From contig NZ_CAJNOB010000070.1 of the NCBI RefSeq assembly GCF_905250085.1, positions 1 through 64,000 of the forward strand: DNA of 64,000 nt, read 5' to 3'. Source of the DNA: Candidatus Methylacidithermus pantelleriae. Lineage in GTDB: Bacteria; Verrucomicrobiota; Verrucomicrobiia; Methylacidiphilales; Methylacidiphilaceae. Below, in pieces: positions 9,155 through 18,457 of the stretch; the stretch's first letter is position 1, and each line of letters begins with the position of its first letter. The notes under the pieces are model-generated. The model had not been told where the DNA came from, ran no database searches, and saw only the letters and a program-made list of their open reading frames with translations. Made by a program: the position numbers and the translations under genes.

Positions 9155-10784
9155 CGTCGTGCTTCGCTCGAGCTTGGGGTTTCTGTCCCACCCGAACCGC
9201 CGGTTTCTGGTCTTGAATATGACGAATTTCCTGCTCGGCTTTGGTAAGATCCAGGTCTAACCGTGTACACAGTTCACGGACGATCGCCGGAACGTCGGTC
9301 AGCGGCTCGGAGGCTAGTTTGGCCATAACCAGAAGATCTAGCAGCAGGGCAAGGAGGGTTTCCCTTCGCTTTTCGTTGGCAAAAGGATTCGGGTTTTCTT
9401 CCGGAGACCACTCAATTCGGTGACGAGCCAGGATGGTTTCGGAAATTTCACGCGGGAGAATACTGGTCGCACACCACACCAGTAAATCCTCGATCGGAAC
9501 GTCGGCTCCGTTGGCAACCTTTTGTGCCGCTTCGTAGACGAGACTAGAAACCGACATCTGGATAAATTCCTTGTACTGGTTCTGTCTCTCCTGTTGGATT
9601 CGCTCTTCTTCCACCGCAGCCCATAGATCTTTTGCAAATTGATAGTTCCTGGACTTCAAGCAATACAGGGCCTCTCGCTTGAGGACCAGGGTATGGATCG
9701 TCCCCATCGGGCTTCGGGCAAGAAAGACACGAAGGCGCTTCTTTTTCTTTTTGTCGGGGTCTTTTACCAAATCTTCGGCCAGAAGAGTCGACCATAAGCG
9801 ACCTTGAGGATCCCAGGAGCACTGCGTGTCTAGATCCGCATATTCCGAAGTCTTGCGGAGCCGGGTTGTCCCAGGGGAGAACTCACGAAACGATTCGTCT
9901 TCCGACAGGACTTCCATCCCCTCGGCTTCGGCTCGGGAACAACGGAGCTGCCAGTAAGCGTCTCGTTTTTTTGCAAAACACTCAGGATCCGTGCAGATCC
10001 ACTCGTCGTCCGTCTCGGGATAGAGGTCCTTAGCATTCCCCACTCGCTTGGGACAAGCGACGCAGGAAGGTTCTCCGGGAACCAAGTCTTCGGAGTGAAG
10101 CGGGAAGCAAGCCTGTTTGAGTTTCAAGGTGAAATTGCTACGAACCCACAATTCGATTTTTTTGGAGTCCCAATCCTTCTGCAGGGCTTCCGCTGCCGCT
10201 TTCGCCCGAATATGTTCGACCGGGATGCGCGCAATCGTCCATCCTAATCGGGCTGTGATCTTGCCCGCGCGCACAGCGTTTTTTGCGGCCTCCGGCAACC
10301 GATTCAAAAGTAGCATTCTTGAGACATAGTCTCGATGTTTTCCGATGGTCTCGGCCACCTCTTTGATCAACAGTTTCCCCGTCTCCTGCAGCCGCTTGAG
10401 CGCTTCACTCTCTTCGATGGGATTGAGGCTTTCTCGCTGCACATTTTCCGCTATCTGAATCTTCAAGGCGTCTAAATCATCCACTTCCCGCACAATGGCA
10501 GGAACTTCCGTGGCGCCTAGCAGCTGAAGGGCTCGCCATCTTCGTTCCCCAGCGACAATCTCGTACTTCCCATCAGGCTTTTTCCGAACCACGATGGGCT
10601 GCTGGAGCCCGCAAGAACCGATACTTTTTGCCAGGTCTCGAATCGCTTGCGGATCCAGGGTCGTTCGAGGGTTCCATCCTGCCGGTTGCAAGACATTGAT
10701 CGGAACTCGTTCTATGTCGGAAGCATCGAAAGCAGAAAAAGTCGGCTTTGTTTCCTTTTTCGTTTGCTTTCCTTTTAAGCTCAT
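9147..10784 (-). CDS. ParB/Spo0J-family partition protein with extra zinc-like domain
   Basis: The N-terminal half is a ParB/RepB/Spo0J module. Residues about 25-115 carry the nuclease/CTPase fold with the motifs GLQQPIVVR, VAGERRWRALQLLG and ENVQRESLNPIEE. A helix-turn-helix follows (KEVAETIGKHRDYVSRMLLL, about residues 140-160). The C-terminal half, about 300 residues, is not in chromosomal ParB. It has paired cysteines (CVAC, then CTDPEC about 30 residues later), as in many ParB-like proteins of phages and mobile elements. GGAGGG lies 5 bases before the ATG. No parA is seen beside it. It lies inside the T4S cluster and next to an AT-rich, palindrome-bearing region, suggesting a partition or regulatory role for an integrative element; this is inference. 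Confidence 0.85.
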   Translation of the reverse strand: MSLKGKQTKKETKPTFSAFDASDIERVPINVLQPAGWNPRTTLDPQAIRDLAKSIGSCGLQQPIVVRKKPDGKYEIVAGERRWRALQLLGATEVPAIVREVDDLDALKIQIAENVQRESLNPIEESEALKRLQETGKLLIKEVAETIGKHRDYVSRMLLLNRLPEAAKNAVRAGKITARLGWTIARIPVEHIRAKAAAEALQKDWDSKKIELWVRSNFTLKLKQACFPLHSEDLVPGEPSCVACPKRVGNAKDLYPETDDEWICTDPECFAKKRDAYWQLRCSRAEAEGMEVLSEDESFREFSPGTTRLRKTSEYADLDTQCSWDPQGRLWSTLLAEDLVKDPDKKKKKRLRVFLARSPMGTIHTLVLKREALYCLKSRNYQFAKDLWAAVEEERIQQERQNQYKEFIQMSVSSLVYEAAQKVANGADVPIEDLLVWCATSILPREISETILARHRIEWSPEENPNPFANEKRRETLLALLLDLLVMAKLASEPLTDVPAIVRELCTRLDLDLTKAEQEIRHIQDQKPAVRVGQKPQARAKHDVA

Positions 10785-11361
10785 TGTTTCCCTCCAACCC
10801 TTTTTGCGCGTTTACGTTTTTTTCCTTCACCAGTTGATATCTGCCAGGATGATTCGGATGTTGCGCTGGAGACCGACCAACACTTCGTCCTTCACCCTGG
10901 CATGCTTTGCCCTGAGCCACCTCCTCCCCGCCCGTCATCGGAAAAGTCAGCTCTTTGGGGGGAAGAACACGACCGATCGGGAACAGGCCACCTCGCTTCC
11001 CCAGGGTTCCTGGGAAATCTCCCAGCGTGCTGTAACCAGGGGCAGGCGAGCCTGTGCTCGAATCTGGGGTTTGCAACCCAAGAAAGGAGACAGGCTGCCT
11101 GCTCCTTTCAACCCGTGCCGCAAGGTCATTCTTCCCGCGGCAAGCACCCTGCAAGAGCTCGATTCCCCCGTGTTCCATCCCACGCCAGCAAAAGTAGGAT
11201 CTAAAAACCCATAAAGCAATAAGATTTTTTCTTTCTATTAGATTAAGAAATCTTTACATTTTCGATGATCTGCACATCATTTTTCAACGATCTAAAAAAG
11301 CAAATATCTCATAATCAAGACGTTATAAAAAATACCCCTAGGTTTCACACAAATGTCATAT
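10785..11361. other. Upstream region of parB, no gene seen
   Basis: No convincing coding frame. From about 11210 the sequence becomes clearly AT-rich with runs of A and T, in contrast to its surroundings. This is the kind of DNA expected for a promoter, a centromere-like site or an origin of transfer. Nothing more specific can be named. Confidence 0.5.
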
Positions 11362-11385
11362 ATTTGTAACATTTTTGTTACAAAT
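11362..11385. promoter_or_regulatory. 24-bp perfect palindrome, candidate operator or partition site
   Basis: Arms ATTTGTAACA and TGTTACAAAT flank a TTTT spacer; all ten base pairs match. The site ends the AT-rich stretch between parB (minus) and the plus-strand genes. It does not resemble the usual chromosomal parS (TGTTTCACGTGAAACA). It could bind a dimeric regulator of the element or its ParB-like protein. Confidence 0.5.
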
Positions 11386-12306
11386 TGGAGACTATGTAAG
11401 TAAGAATCGGCAGTGTTGGTGACTGTATCGATGGTTGTGTGTGCGCCGCCGCCGAGAAAAAGCCAAAAGATTCCGCCGAAGATCTTGCCTTTGCCTTATT
11501 TACACAGAAGCCGGGGAAGCTTTTTTCACATACCCAATTGGGAAAGGCCTATCGAACCCTTGAAACACTCCGTCCCGGTCTTTTTTCCCACCACGTGGGT
11601 CAGCTTTCCGATGGCTGTGTCCCGCTTCAAGTCAACCATCCCAAAGGGGAGGGGTGCGGCAACAAGTTCGAGAAAAATCCCAACGCGTTTTCAATGCGAC
11701 GTGCCAACGAAACAGGACAGCTCTTATCTAGCGGAGGAGTTCAAAGCAGCCAGTCTCGGCAGGACCCTGCAGGAGAAAGCCACGCTTTGAAAAGCCAACG
11801 AAAGGGAGCCATTTGGGATCCAAGGCCGAAGAAGAAAGCACGGGACTTGAAGGCAGCCTATCTCTCCGGAACGATCGAAAGAGTGCTAGAGGAAAGGTCT
11901 TCTGGTGCGGCTGTGGATAGGCGAACACCTTTCCTTCCCGTCACTTGTCTGGCGGACGGCGGCACGGGCTCCAGCTACAGGAGTCCTGTGCCCCCGAGGG
12001 CGGGAATGTCTTTTTTGGTCGGGATAGCTCTATTGCCAAAGGAGGTGGAGAAAGTTTTTTCCGAGAAAGGTTTTTTCCCTTACCGCCTCTTTACCGAGCC
12101 TTTGGGCTTGAGGGGCATCTTTGAAGCGCTCTGCGTCGGGCAAACGGCACAAGCTTCTTAGCGTCTCTTTTTCAAGCTAGGTAGGGATCCTTCCCATGAC
12201 AGAACGGGCAAGAAAGGGGGTCGAATCTCTTTTGCGCTGGCTCTGTCACATGGGCAGCTAAATCTTTTGGACCACCCTATTCCCACTGGAGGAGGTGAAA
12301 CAATTC
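11386..12306. other. About 920 bases without a convincing gene
   Basis: A plus-strand frame at 11439-12161 (240 codons) is open but has no recognisable domain, irregular composition and no clear ribosome binding site, so I do not call it. The end of the stretch holds the strong GGAGGAGG site of the next gene. Confidence 0.4.
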
Positions 12307-14004
12307 ATGCGAGTTCAAGTGTACCCACGTCGGTTCCAAGGCGTCCAATGGCTTGCGGTCACCCTGATCATGGGATGCGTGATGCTCCCGTGGAAAAGAG
12401 CTTATGCTGGGCGGCCTGTTTCCGTAGACGCCTTTATCGGTCAGGCTGGGCAATGGGCAACCACGGTCCAGCAGGATTTGGATTGCATCCGAGGGGATGT
12501 TAACCAAATCGAGCAACACACCCAGGCAACCATGGGCCATACTGGAAGGCTTGAAGACATGGCACAAGGGACGAAAAACTCCTACGCCAAAATGGCTAAG
12601 ATCAGCGAGCTTTCCAATCTTGCTGGGATGCTCCGGAGTGTACCCCTTTTTGGGAGTAACGGGATGAACGATCCCTTGCTGTGGGCGACCCTTTTTCTTT
12701 TGAGAAACGGAGGCCTGACAGGTAACGCCTTGGGTGTGCCTCCGAACGCTTTCACGCCTGGCGCATCACCAATTCCCGGAGGTTCTCCGGGCATCGTGGG
12801 AGGATCGTCACCCGGGAGCATGGGGATGATCAACCCCAATATGGTCGCGGGGAATATCTTGGGATATTCGGGGATGCCCATCGGACTGGAAGGCTTCCCA
12901 CCACAGATTTTAACCCCCCTCAATTCCGACCAATTTGCCGCAGCTCAGCAGTTAGCCCAGAACTTCTCGCAAAGCCCACAGTATCCAGCAGTCTATAATG
13001 CGGCAATGAGTGAGCTCGGACAGCTAGCGGGGGGAGGACAACAGAATGTTCCTCTTCAGGGGGTTCAGATGGTGGCAGACGGGGCTTTTATCCGGCCGGT
13101 TGTACCCGAGGTTGATCCCACCTACATGGCGGTCATCTGGAGCCGTACCGGTACGGAAGTTGTGCTTTTCTGGGCCAACCAGGGTACAGGGGCTAACTAT
13201 TCGCCGATTGGCGGGATGAACCCCTTTCTGGCTCCCAACTTGGGGAGTATCCTTGCGGGGCAGCAGACACTCTACCAAATTGGCAAAAGCGGAGGTAAGG
13301 GACCTTTGCCTATGTGGCTGGCCCCGTCCAGGGATGTGATTCTGACGGCCCTTCAGAAAGCCGTTCCCGGTCAAGCTCTCAACGTGCCCCTGCAGCAATG
13401 GCAACCGATGTCTTGGTGGAGAGCTCCGCTCTTAAGGCAGCTTGTCACGTTTGGAAGGCTGCAACGTGTGCAAGCCATTCAGAATGACGCCTGGCAAAAT
13501 GCCGCAGGAACCCTTGTAACAGGTCTGACCACGCCTCATTGGGCTTCCTTCCGAACACAACTCCAGGCCAACACGGAAAGAATCGCCGAAGTGCGACTCC
13601 AGGAAATCGCCACTACCCAGATGCTTCGGTACTTGGTTGGAGATAATGGCCAACAGGGCTTGTTGGGTGCGTTGGAAAGCCTTTCGAAAGCGGCCAATGC
13701 ATTGCGACAAAGCATGGAGGGAGATGCTGCTATTGGAGAGATCACCCTTTTGGTGCAAGACGTAGCCGCTGCCCACGCCCAGCAGCAGCAGTTTGCGCAG
13801 AATCTTTCCCATGAGCTTGAACAGTACCGGGACACTCTCCGTCAACTTCTTAGAGAAAGAAAAGAAATTTACGACTCAATGGTTCAACAAGCTGCCTTGG
13901 ACGGTCAGAGCTTGGCTCACGCCATTCTCGACCAAATTCGAGCCATCCATGACTCTAACACTCAGGGTTCGGCAACAGATGGTGAGAATGGCAAGAACCT
14001 CTAA
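12307..14004 (+). CDS. Large exported protein with C-terminal coiled coil, unknown role in T4S
   Basis: ATG at 12307 is preferred because GGAGGAGG sits about 12 bases upstream; GTG at 12295 would touch that site. A signal peptide (hydrophobic LAVTLIMGCVMLPW, cleavage near AYA) is followed by a helical region, a Gly/Pro/Met-rich low-complexity stretch (about residues 150-215), a Gln-rich middle, and a long helical C-terminus with a coiled-coil pattern (about residues 420-540). Single-protein features fit an extracellular or periplasmic T4S accessory such as an oversized VirB5/TrbJ-like protein, but I see no diagnostic motif. It stands alone, followed by a good terminator, so it may be its own transcript. 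Confidence 0.75.
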   Translation: MRVQVYPRRFQGVQWLAVTLIMGCVMLPWKRAYAGRPVSVDAFIGQAGQWATTVQQDLDCIRGDVNQIEQHTQATMGHTGRLEDMAQGTKNSYAKMAKISELSNLAGMLRSVPLFGSNGMNDPLLWATLFLLRNGGLTGNALGVPPNAFTPGASPIPGGSPGIVGGSSPGSMGMINPNMVAGNILGYSGMPIGLEGFPPQILTPLNSDQFAAAQQLAQNFSQSPQYPAVYNAAMSELGQLAGGGQQNVPLQGVQMVADGAFIRPVVPEVDPTYMAVIWSRTGTEVVLFWANQGTGANYSPIGGMNPFLAPNLGSILAGQQTLYQIGKSGGKGPLPMWLAPSRDVILTALQKAVPGQALNVPLQQWQPMSWWRAPLLRQLVTFGRLQRVQAIQNDAWQNAAGTLVTGLTTPHWASFRTQLQANTERIAEVRLQEIATTQMLRYLVGDNGQQGLLGALESLSKAANALRQSMEGDAAIGEITLLVQDVAAAHAQQQQFAQNLSHELEQYRDTLRQLLRERKEIYDSMVQQAALDGQSLAHAILDQIRAIHDSNTQGSATDGENGKNL

Positions 14005-14045
14005 GGGGCCGGCTTCTCGGGTTTAGGAAATCTCACGCAAACACG

Positions 14046-14083
14046 AAGACCGCCAGGAGAGACATGCTCTCCCGGCGGTCTTT
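14046..14083 (+). terminator. Rho-independent terminator after the 12.3-14.0 kb gene
   Basis: A 16-base-pair hairpin with one mismatch (arms AAGACCGCCAGGAGAG and CTCTCCCGGCGGTCTT, loop ACATG) is followed by a short T run (TTTGT). It sits 42 bases after the stop codon. Confidence 0.75.
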
Positions 14084-15233
14084 GTATTGGAAACAATCCG
14101 GAGAAAAAATCGGCCATCCCTGGCGTTGGTTTTTTTAACACTCCCTCGAAGCCCGTTACCACATAGAGAGAGCTGTGTCGGCGCTTCTCCCATAGCTTGG
14201 CTCAGCGGAAACGCCTCAACCAATAGCGCGCAAACGGTACGCCAAGAGAAAAGCAACCCTACGGTCAGGCTTACGAGGGGCTCCGCTCCAGCACAAATCC
14301 TTGGCCCAACGCAAAGCCACCACAGGGAAGGGAAGGTGGAAAACAGGCTTTTTCAAGAGCCGTGGGGGCGCCGGCATCCATGGGGAGTGTGCCTCATGCA
14401 CAACTGAGAACTGGGCATGCAAAGAGCGCAAACCCAAAAGAACCAACCCCTTTCCAAAGGGAACCGCGAAATTCCCAAAGACCAGACTACATCCAAGCAG
14501 GCAGCCGGGTAAGCGAGCGTATACAAGCAAGCGAAGCGGCAAGGAATGAACAGGCAGAAGGGGGAGACGGCGGGAGTGTTGAAAGCGTAAGACAAAACAC
14601 TTGCATAATCCACAAGGGCAAACAGGGAGTAGTCCAGAGAAGAACGTTGGGGAAAGGGTCGAAAACAAAGCCGATCGACATGGGAGAGAGAAGAAGCACC
14701 AAGGTTGAAAATTCTTTTTCCGAACAACCCGAAGCCGACGCCCCAGGCAGCCTATCCGACCTTCGGGTTCTCGAAGGTCGAAACCAGAAACTTCCCACCG
14801 CCAGGGATGGTTAAGGGAGCTTATCCGGATTGGCCTTGTCTGCCGGATGCCGTTCCTTTCTCCACGGGATAGCCGATTCTAAAAGCTAGGGGGAAACGAA
14901 CTGCACGTCCAGTTTGAGGTTTGGAGGGAAGCAAGCGCCCGAGGGGAGGAGTCCCGCCACTGGGCGCAAAAAATGAAATAAGCACTGGTGCGTGCACGGA
15001 CTTTTCGCGATTGCTCAAAGTTTTTCAGGAACGATCCGTCGTTTGGCGGGTTGAGATTCGAACAGGTACTAACCATTTCCTCGTTCCGTGTTCTTCTGCC
15101 GTGTTTGAGGCGAAGAACACGGTGAACCCCAAGATCTTTGCTCCATCTTGGCCCCGAAAAAGGGTTCCTGCGAGTCGGCCGGAAAAGTGGACAAACGACG
15201 GTGATCCTACCGATCACCTCATCCCAGGGGGGT
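14084..15233. other. About 1.15 kb without a recognisable gene
   Basis: Several overlapping short frames occur on both strands, but none has a start site, domain or signal that I can support. No transposase relic was recognised. It may be non-coding or long-decayed DNA between two T4S gene blocks. Confidence 0.4.
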
Positions 15234-16625
15234 ATGAGGTCCAATTCACGGAGAATAGCTGGCGGGGTTGTCCTGGCATTGTGGCTAGGGACATTGTGTG
15301 CCCACTGTGAACAACTGCAGCAAGAAGAACTATCCGCAAGAGCCTCATCGGGGATGACAGAGCACGTGGCCAGGCATGGAGTCTGCCTGTATCGAAAAGC
15401 CAAAGGATTGGGAAGAATCCTCTATCCATGGGTGCTAGTAACCGCGGGGGTATCGGCAGCGTTTGCCACGCACCGTAGAATGAACACCCAAGTCCTGTGG
15501 GCTCGCATTGTTCTTTATTCCGGCCTGGGAGGACTTCTTTTTTACTGGAGTTTTCTTGAAGACTTCGGGTTCTCAAGTCGGGCCATCCAGCTTGGGGTCT
15601 CGGCTATGAGGCAAGGCAGCGAAAAGGAAAGCTCCACCTTTTCCAGTCCTTACGAGCTTTGGAGTGATTGGCTTCGCAACGGTCCTGGTGGATTGCATCG
15701 CGATTCGCCGCAGTACCTGCGTTGGATTCTTTTCTCGTCTGCCTTGGGCGCTTCCTCGGCGCCTGCCACCCTAGAGGAGGCAAAGAAAGAGGTTTCTGGT
15801 TCCCTTGAGGCATTATCGAAGGCTCAGCTTGGTGGCTCTGCAGAACACCATGTCGTAGGGATGGTGTTAGCGCAGGTAATTCGGCGGGGTTCCCATGGGC
15901 TTTTATGGTTGGCCACAAGCCTCTACCTCTTTGCGAAAGGTCTTCTCGCATTCCTAGACTTCTTTTACCAGGGGGCTCTCGGGCTAGCGTGGCACGGCTG
16001 GTTAGCATTAGGATGCGTGCTTTTGCCTTCGGTGCTTTGGGTAAAAACCCACAAACCCCTTGTCAGCTGGATTGAAGGCATCCTTTTTCTCTCTGCCTTG
16101 CCTTTTCTTTACGGGCTGTGGGGAGCGATTGGATTTGAGCTTTTTACCCAAGCCTACGCGCTGGCGTTAGAACGACCTGAAGCTCTTTGGCACAAGACGT
16201 GGCACTGGCTGCGAGCGTACGAAGGAGAAATTTCGTGGAAAAGGGACTTTTGGGCTCTTTTAGCAGACGTTTCTCCCCATCTTTATACCATCCTTTCGAC
16301 GGTTTGGTACGCAGCCACGGCTTTGATGTTGCAGTTGGGAGCGCTTTTGGTTTTGGCCCTCTTTCTTGTTGCAGCTGTGGTTTGGGAACTGGTTGTGCCC
16401 TTTTTAACCTGGGCAGTTTGCCGTAAGTTTTTGGCCCACATGCTCCCTTGGTGGGAGGGACGAACAGTGGAAGGGGGTCTTCCAAATCCTCGGCTGCCCA
16501 GCCCTTTCGGAGAGAAAAGAGCCCCGGTTTTCTCCTCGCAATCGACGCAAAGCAGCTCCAGTCGGCAAAGCCGGGCGTGTTCCTTACCGGCCCACGAATC
16601 TCGTTCAAATTCGGACGTCCCGTGA
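15234..16625 (+). CDS. Polytopic membrane protein, candidate VirB6/TrbL-like channel subunit
   Basis: ATG at 15234 is preferred over ATG at 15138: a G-rich AGGGGGG precedes it and it begins an export or first membrane segment (RRIAGGVVLALWLGTLC). About seven further hydrophobic segments follow, clustered at residues about 50-110, 210-300 and 370-425. The tail of about 50 residues is Ser/Arg-rich. VirB6/TrbL/TraG-type proteins are the polytopic inner-membrane subunits of T4S, and such a gene is otherwise missing here. The assignment is by topology and context only. It lies upstream of two exported-protein genes on the same strand. Confidence 0.65.
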   Translation: MRSNSRRIAGGVVLALWLGTLCAHCEQLQQEELSARASSGMTEHVARHGVCLYRKAKGLGRILYPWVLVTAGVSAAFATHRRMNTQVLWARIVLYSGLGGLLFYWSFLEDFGFSSRAIQLGVSAMRQGSEKESSTFSSPYELWSDWLRNGPGGLHRDSPQYLRWILFSSALGASSAPATLEEAKKEVSGSLEALSKAQLGGSAEHHVVGMVLAQVIRRGSHGLLWLATSLYLFAKGLLAFLDFFYQGALGLAWHGWLALGCVLLPSVLWVKTHKPLVSWIEGILFLSALPFLYGLWGAIGFELFTQAYALALERPEALWHKTWHWLRAYEGEISWKRDFWALLADVSPHLYTILSTVWYAATALMLQLGALLVLALFLVAAVVWELVVPFLTWAVCRKFLAHMLPWWEGRTVEGGLPNPRLPSPFGEKRAPVFSSQSTQSSSSRQSRACSLPAHESRSNSDVP

Positions 16626-16776
16626 AAAAAGACTGGCGGCGGCTTCTTCTACGACCGAACAACCACCTTTAGAAAGCTGCTCCTCCTAAAAAACGATTGG
16701 GTGCGACGCATGTAGACTCGACATTCAAACGGCAGGTCAGCCTCCGAACTGGTTCTCACCTCATAAGAAAAGTGAG

Positions 16777-17556
16777 ATGAAAACCAAACCCGTTTCGGAA
16801 AAAATCAGCCTGTACGCGATCGCAGGGACTTTGGTTCTATCCTCCTTGAGCTCTCCGGTCTTGGGGGCCGAATCCGAAACAAGCGCACCAGTGCGTACGG
16901 AGGGACACCCCAAGGACCGGCCCGTCACACCATCGGCCTCTACTAAAGCCTCCACCAAGCCTTTATCCAAGAAGGAGCCTTTTTCCTCGACCCGGAACTC
17001 TCAAGTTAGCGTTTCTTCGGAAGAAGGATCAACAATTCGCGATGGGAACGAGTGTGCTAACACTGCTTTGACCCGTGACCAGGCTTCCTCTCCGTCCGGA
17101 AGAGATGCTCAGGGACTTCCGAACGGACCCATCGTAGTGGATTTCCGAACTCGGGAATTTCTGGAGCTTAAACGAATTGCCCGAGAGCTAGGAGGAAACC
17201 TTATCATTACGATCGAAACTCGAGGCATTGCGCCCGCAGACCTTATCATACCCTTGAAAAATTCGGGCCTTTTTGACGTGACAACCCAAGACGGCCGTGT
17301 GTTTGTGGTCACTTCCAACGTGGAAGCCCAAAAACGGCGTTTGGAGGAAGAGATCGAAGCGCTGAGCCGCCGGCAAGCAGCGCTTCTCCAAAATATCGGC
17401 GTGCTCGAAAAGTTCCGCGAAGGACACTCCCCTTCCGATGGGAAGCCGGAGAACATAACCCCGGCTGCCACAGGATCGGATAGCCCAGCTCCCAGGGAAG
17501 CCATCCCGTCGGAGTCTTCCGCTACAGAGGAACCTCTGGCCAAGGCTGCTCCGTAA
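16777..17556 (+). CDS. Exported protein with STN-like domain and coiled coil
   Basis: A signal peptide (YAIAGTLVLSSLSSPVLGAE) is followed by a Ser/Thr/Pro/Lys-rich spacer of about 90 residues. A compact domain (about residues 120-185) has an alpha-beta pattern (FLELKRIARELGGNLIITI then LFDVTTQDGRVFVVTS). This resembles the short secretin/TonB N-terminal (STN) fold in layout, though I would not name it firmly. A coiled-coil segment (residues about 188-215) and a Pro/Ala/Ser-rich tail end the protein. The gene lies 150 bases after the polytopic membrane protein and just before another exported-protein gene. Function unknown; an envelope scaffold in the T4S machine is plausible. Confidence 0.65.
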   Translation: MKTKPVSEKISLYAIAGTLVLSSLSSPVLGAESETSAPVRTEGHPKDRPVTPSASTKASTKPLSKKEPFSSTRNSQVSVSSEEGSTIRDGNECANTALTRDQASSPSGRDAQGLPNGPIVVDFRTREFLELKRIARELGGNLIITIETRGIAPADLIIPLKNSGLFDVTTQDGRVFVVTSNVEAQKRRLEEEIEALSRRQAALLQNIGVLEKFREGHSPSDGKPENITPAATGSDSPAPREAIPSESSATEEPLAKAAP

Positions 17557-17602
17557 GCAAACAAAGGTGTGTCCGTGGGAATGGGTCGGTTTTTTTCCTG
17601 TC

Positions 17603-18457
17603 ATGCGTGTGCGGCAAGAAGGTTTCTTTTGTTTCGACTTGGTCAGTGTTAGCCGTTATGGGTGGGCAATCTCGTTGCTTGGGCTTCTCCATGCCGGCTG
17701 GCTCCAAGCAGTGGAGTTCCCTGATATTTTCGAACTGTTCGGTAATGGCCGCAGAACGCCCTTTCTGAGCCCAGCACCTTCTGAGGGTTCTTCTACGGAG
17801 AAGCAGAGATTATCGAACCCGCTGGAACTTGCGGTTTCCAAGCCTCCCTTGAGTGGGGCGTACAGCCAGTTACTCCCGTTTTTTCGCGCTCCCGTGCTTA
17901 GAACACCGAAAGCTCTTTGGGTGCTCTCTTGGATTGAAGCCGACGGACATCGATCCGCCCCTATCCCTTGGTGGGTTGACCGGCAGGGCAACGGACACGC
18001 TCTGCTGGAGGCAGTTCTCCCGATTGGGGAGGAAACCCTTCCTGAAAGAAAACCGCTGTGCCTCAAATTTTCCCAAATCCTTAGCGTCTATTTGACTCGG
18101 TCTGGAGAGCTTTATCCGGTTGCATCGCAAGTCTGGCTTTCCATTCCTCGTAAGGAAGGTGAACCGGAAGTCTTTGCCAGTGGCGTTGGTGCATGGAAAG
18201 CGCATAGCCCTCTTTTTGTGCGAAGAGTTGTCTACCAGCCATATCGACAAGCCGTCGAACGGCTCGTAGCTCTCGCCCACGACCGCCTCTGCCCAGAAGC
18301 TTGTGACGAACTTTTGCACAAGCAGTGGCCGGACGTTCTCCTGGAGGAAAGACCGTTAGGCAATGCACCCCTGGAACCCAAGACGCCGTCTAGGGAAAAG
18401 GTCTGGGCACTTGCCCCTCTAACGCGTCCCGTTACCCCTGTTGGAGATCCACCCTGA
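17603..18457 (+). CDS. Exported protein of unknown function in the T4S block
   Basis: The frame opens at GTG 17567, but ATG 17603 gives a more usual signal peptide (RYGWAISLLGLLHAGWLQAV). The mature protein of about 250 residues has no recognised motif. It is rich in Pro, Trp and Arg, has a beta-like central part, and two Cys near residue 235 (LCPEACDELL). TraW/TrbC-type periplasmic proteins have a similar size and position in F-like clusters, but no motif supports that. It starts about 46 bases after the preceding exported-protein gene and is probably co-transcribed with it. Confidence 0.6.
   Translation: MRVRQEGFFCFDLVSVSRYGWAISLLGLLHAGWLQAVEFPDIFELFGNGRRTPFLSPAPSEGSSTEKQRLSNPLELAVSKPPLSGAYSQLLPFFRAPVLRTPKALWVLSWIEADGHRSAPIPWWVDRQGNGHALLEAVLPIGEETLPERKPLCLKFSQILSVYLTRSGELYPVASQVWLSIPRKEGEPEVFASGVGAWKAHSPLFVRRVVYQPYRQAVERLVALAHDRLCPEACDELLHKQWPDVLLEERPLGNAPLEPKTPSREKVWALAPLTRPVTPVGDPP

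Noticed and set aside
11439-12161. 240-codon plus-strand open frame
   Set aside because: No ribosome binding site, no domain, irregular composition with many Gly/Ser/Arg/Pro; more likely chance.
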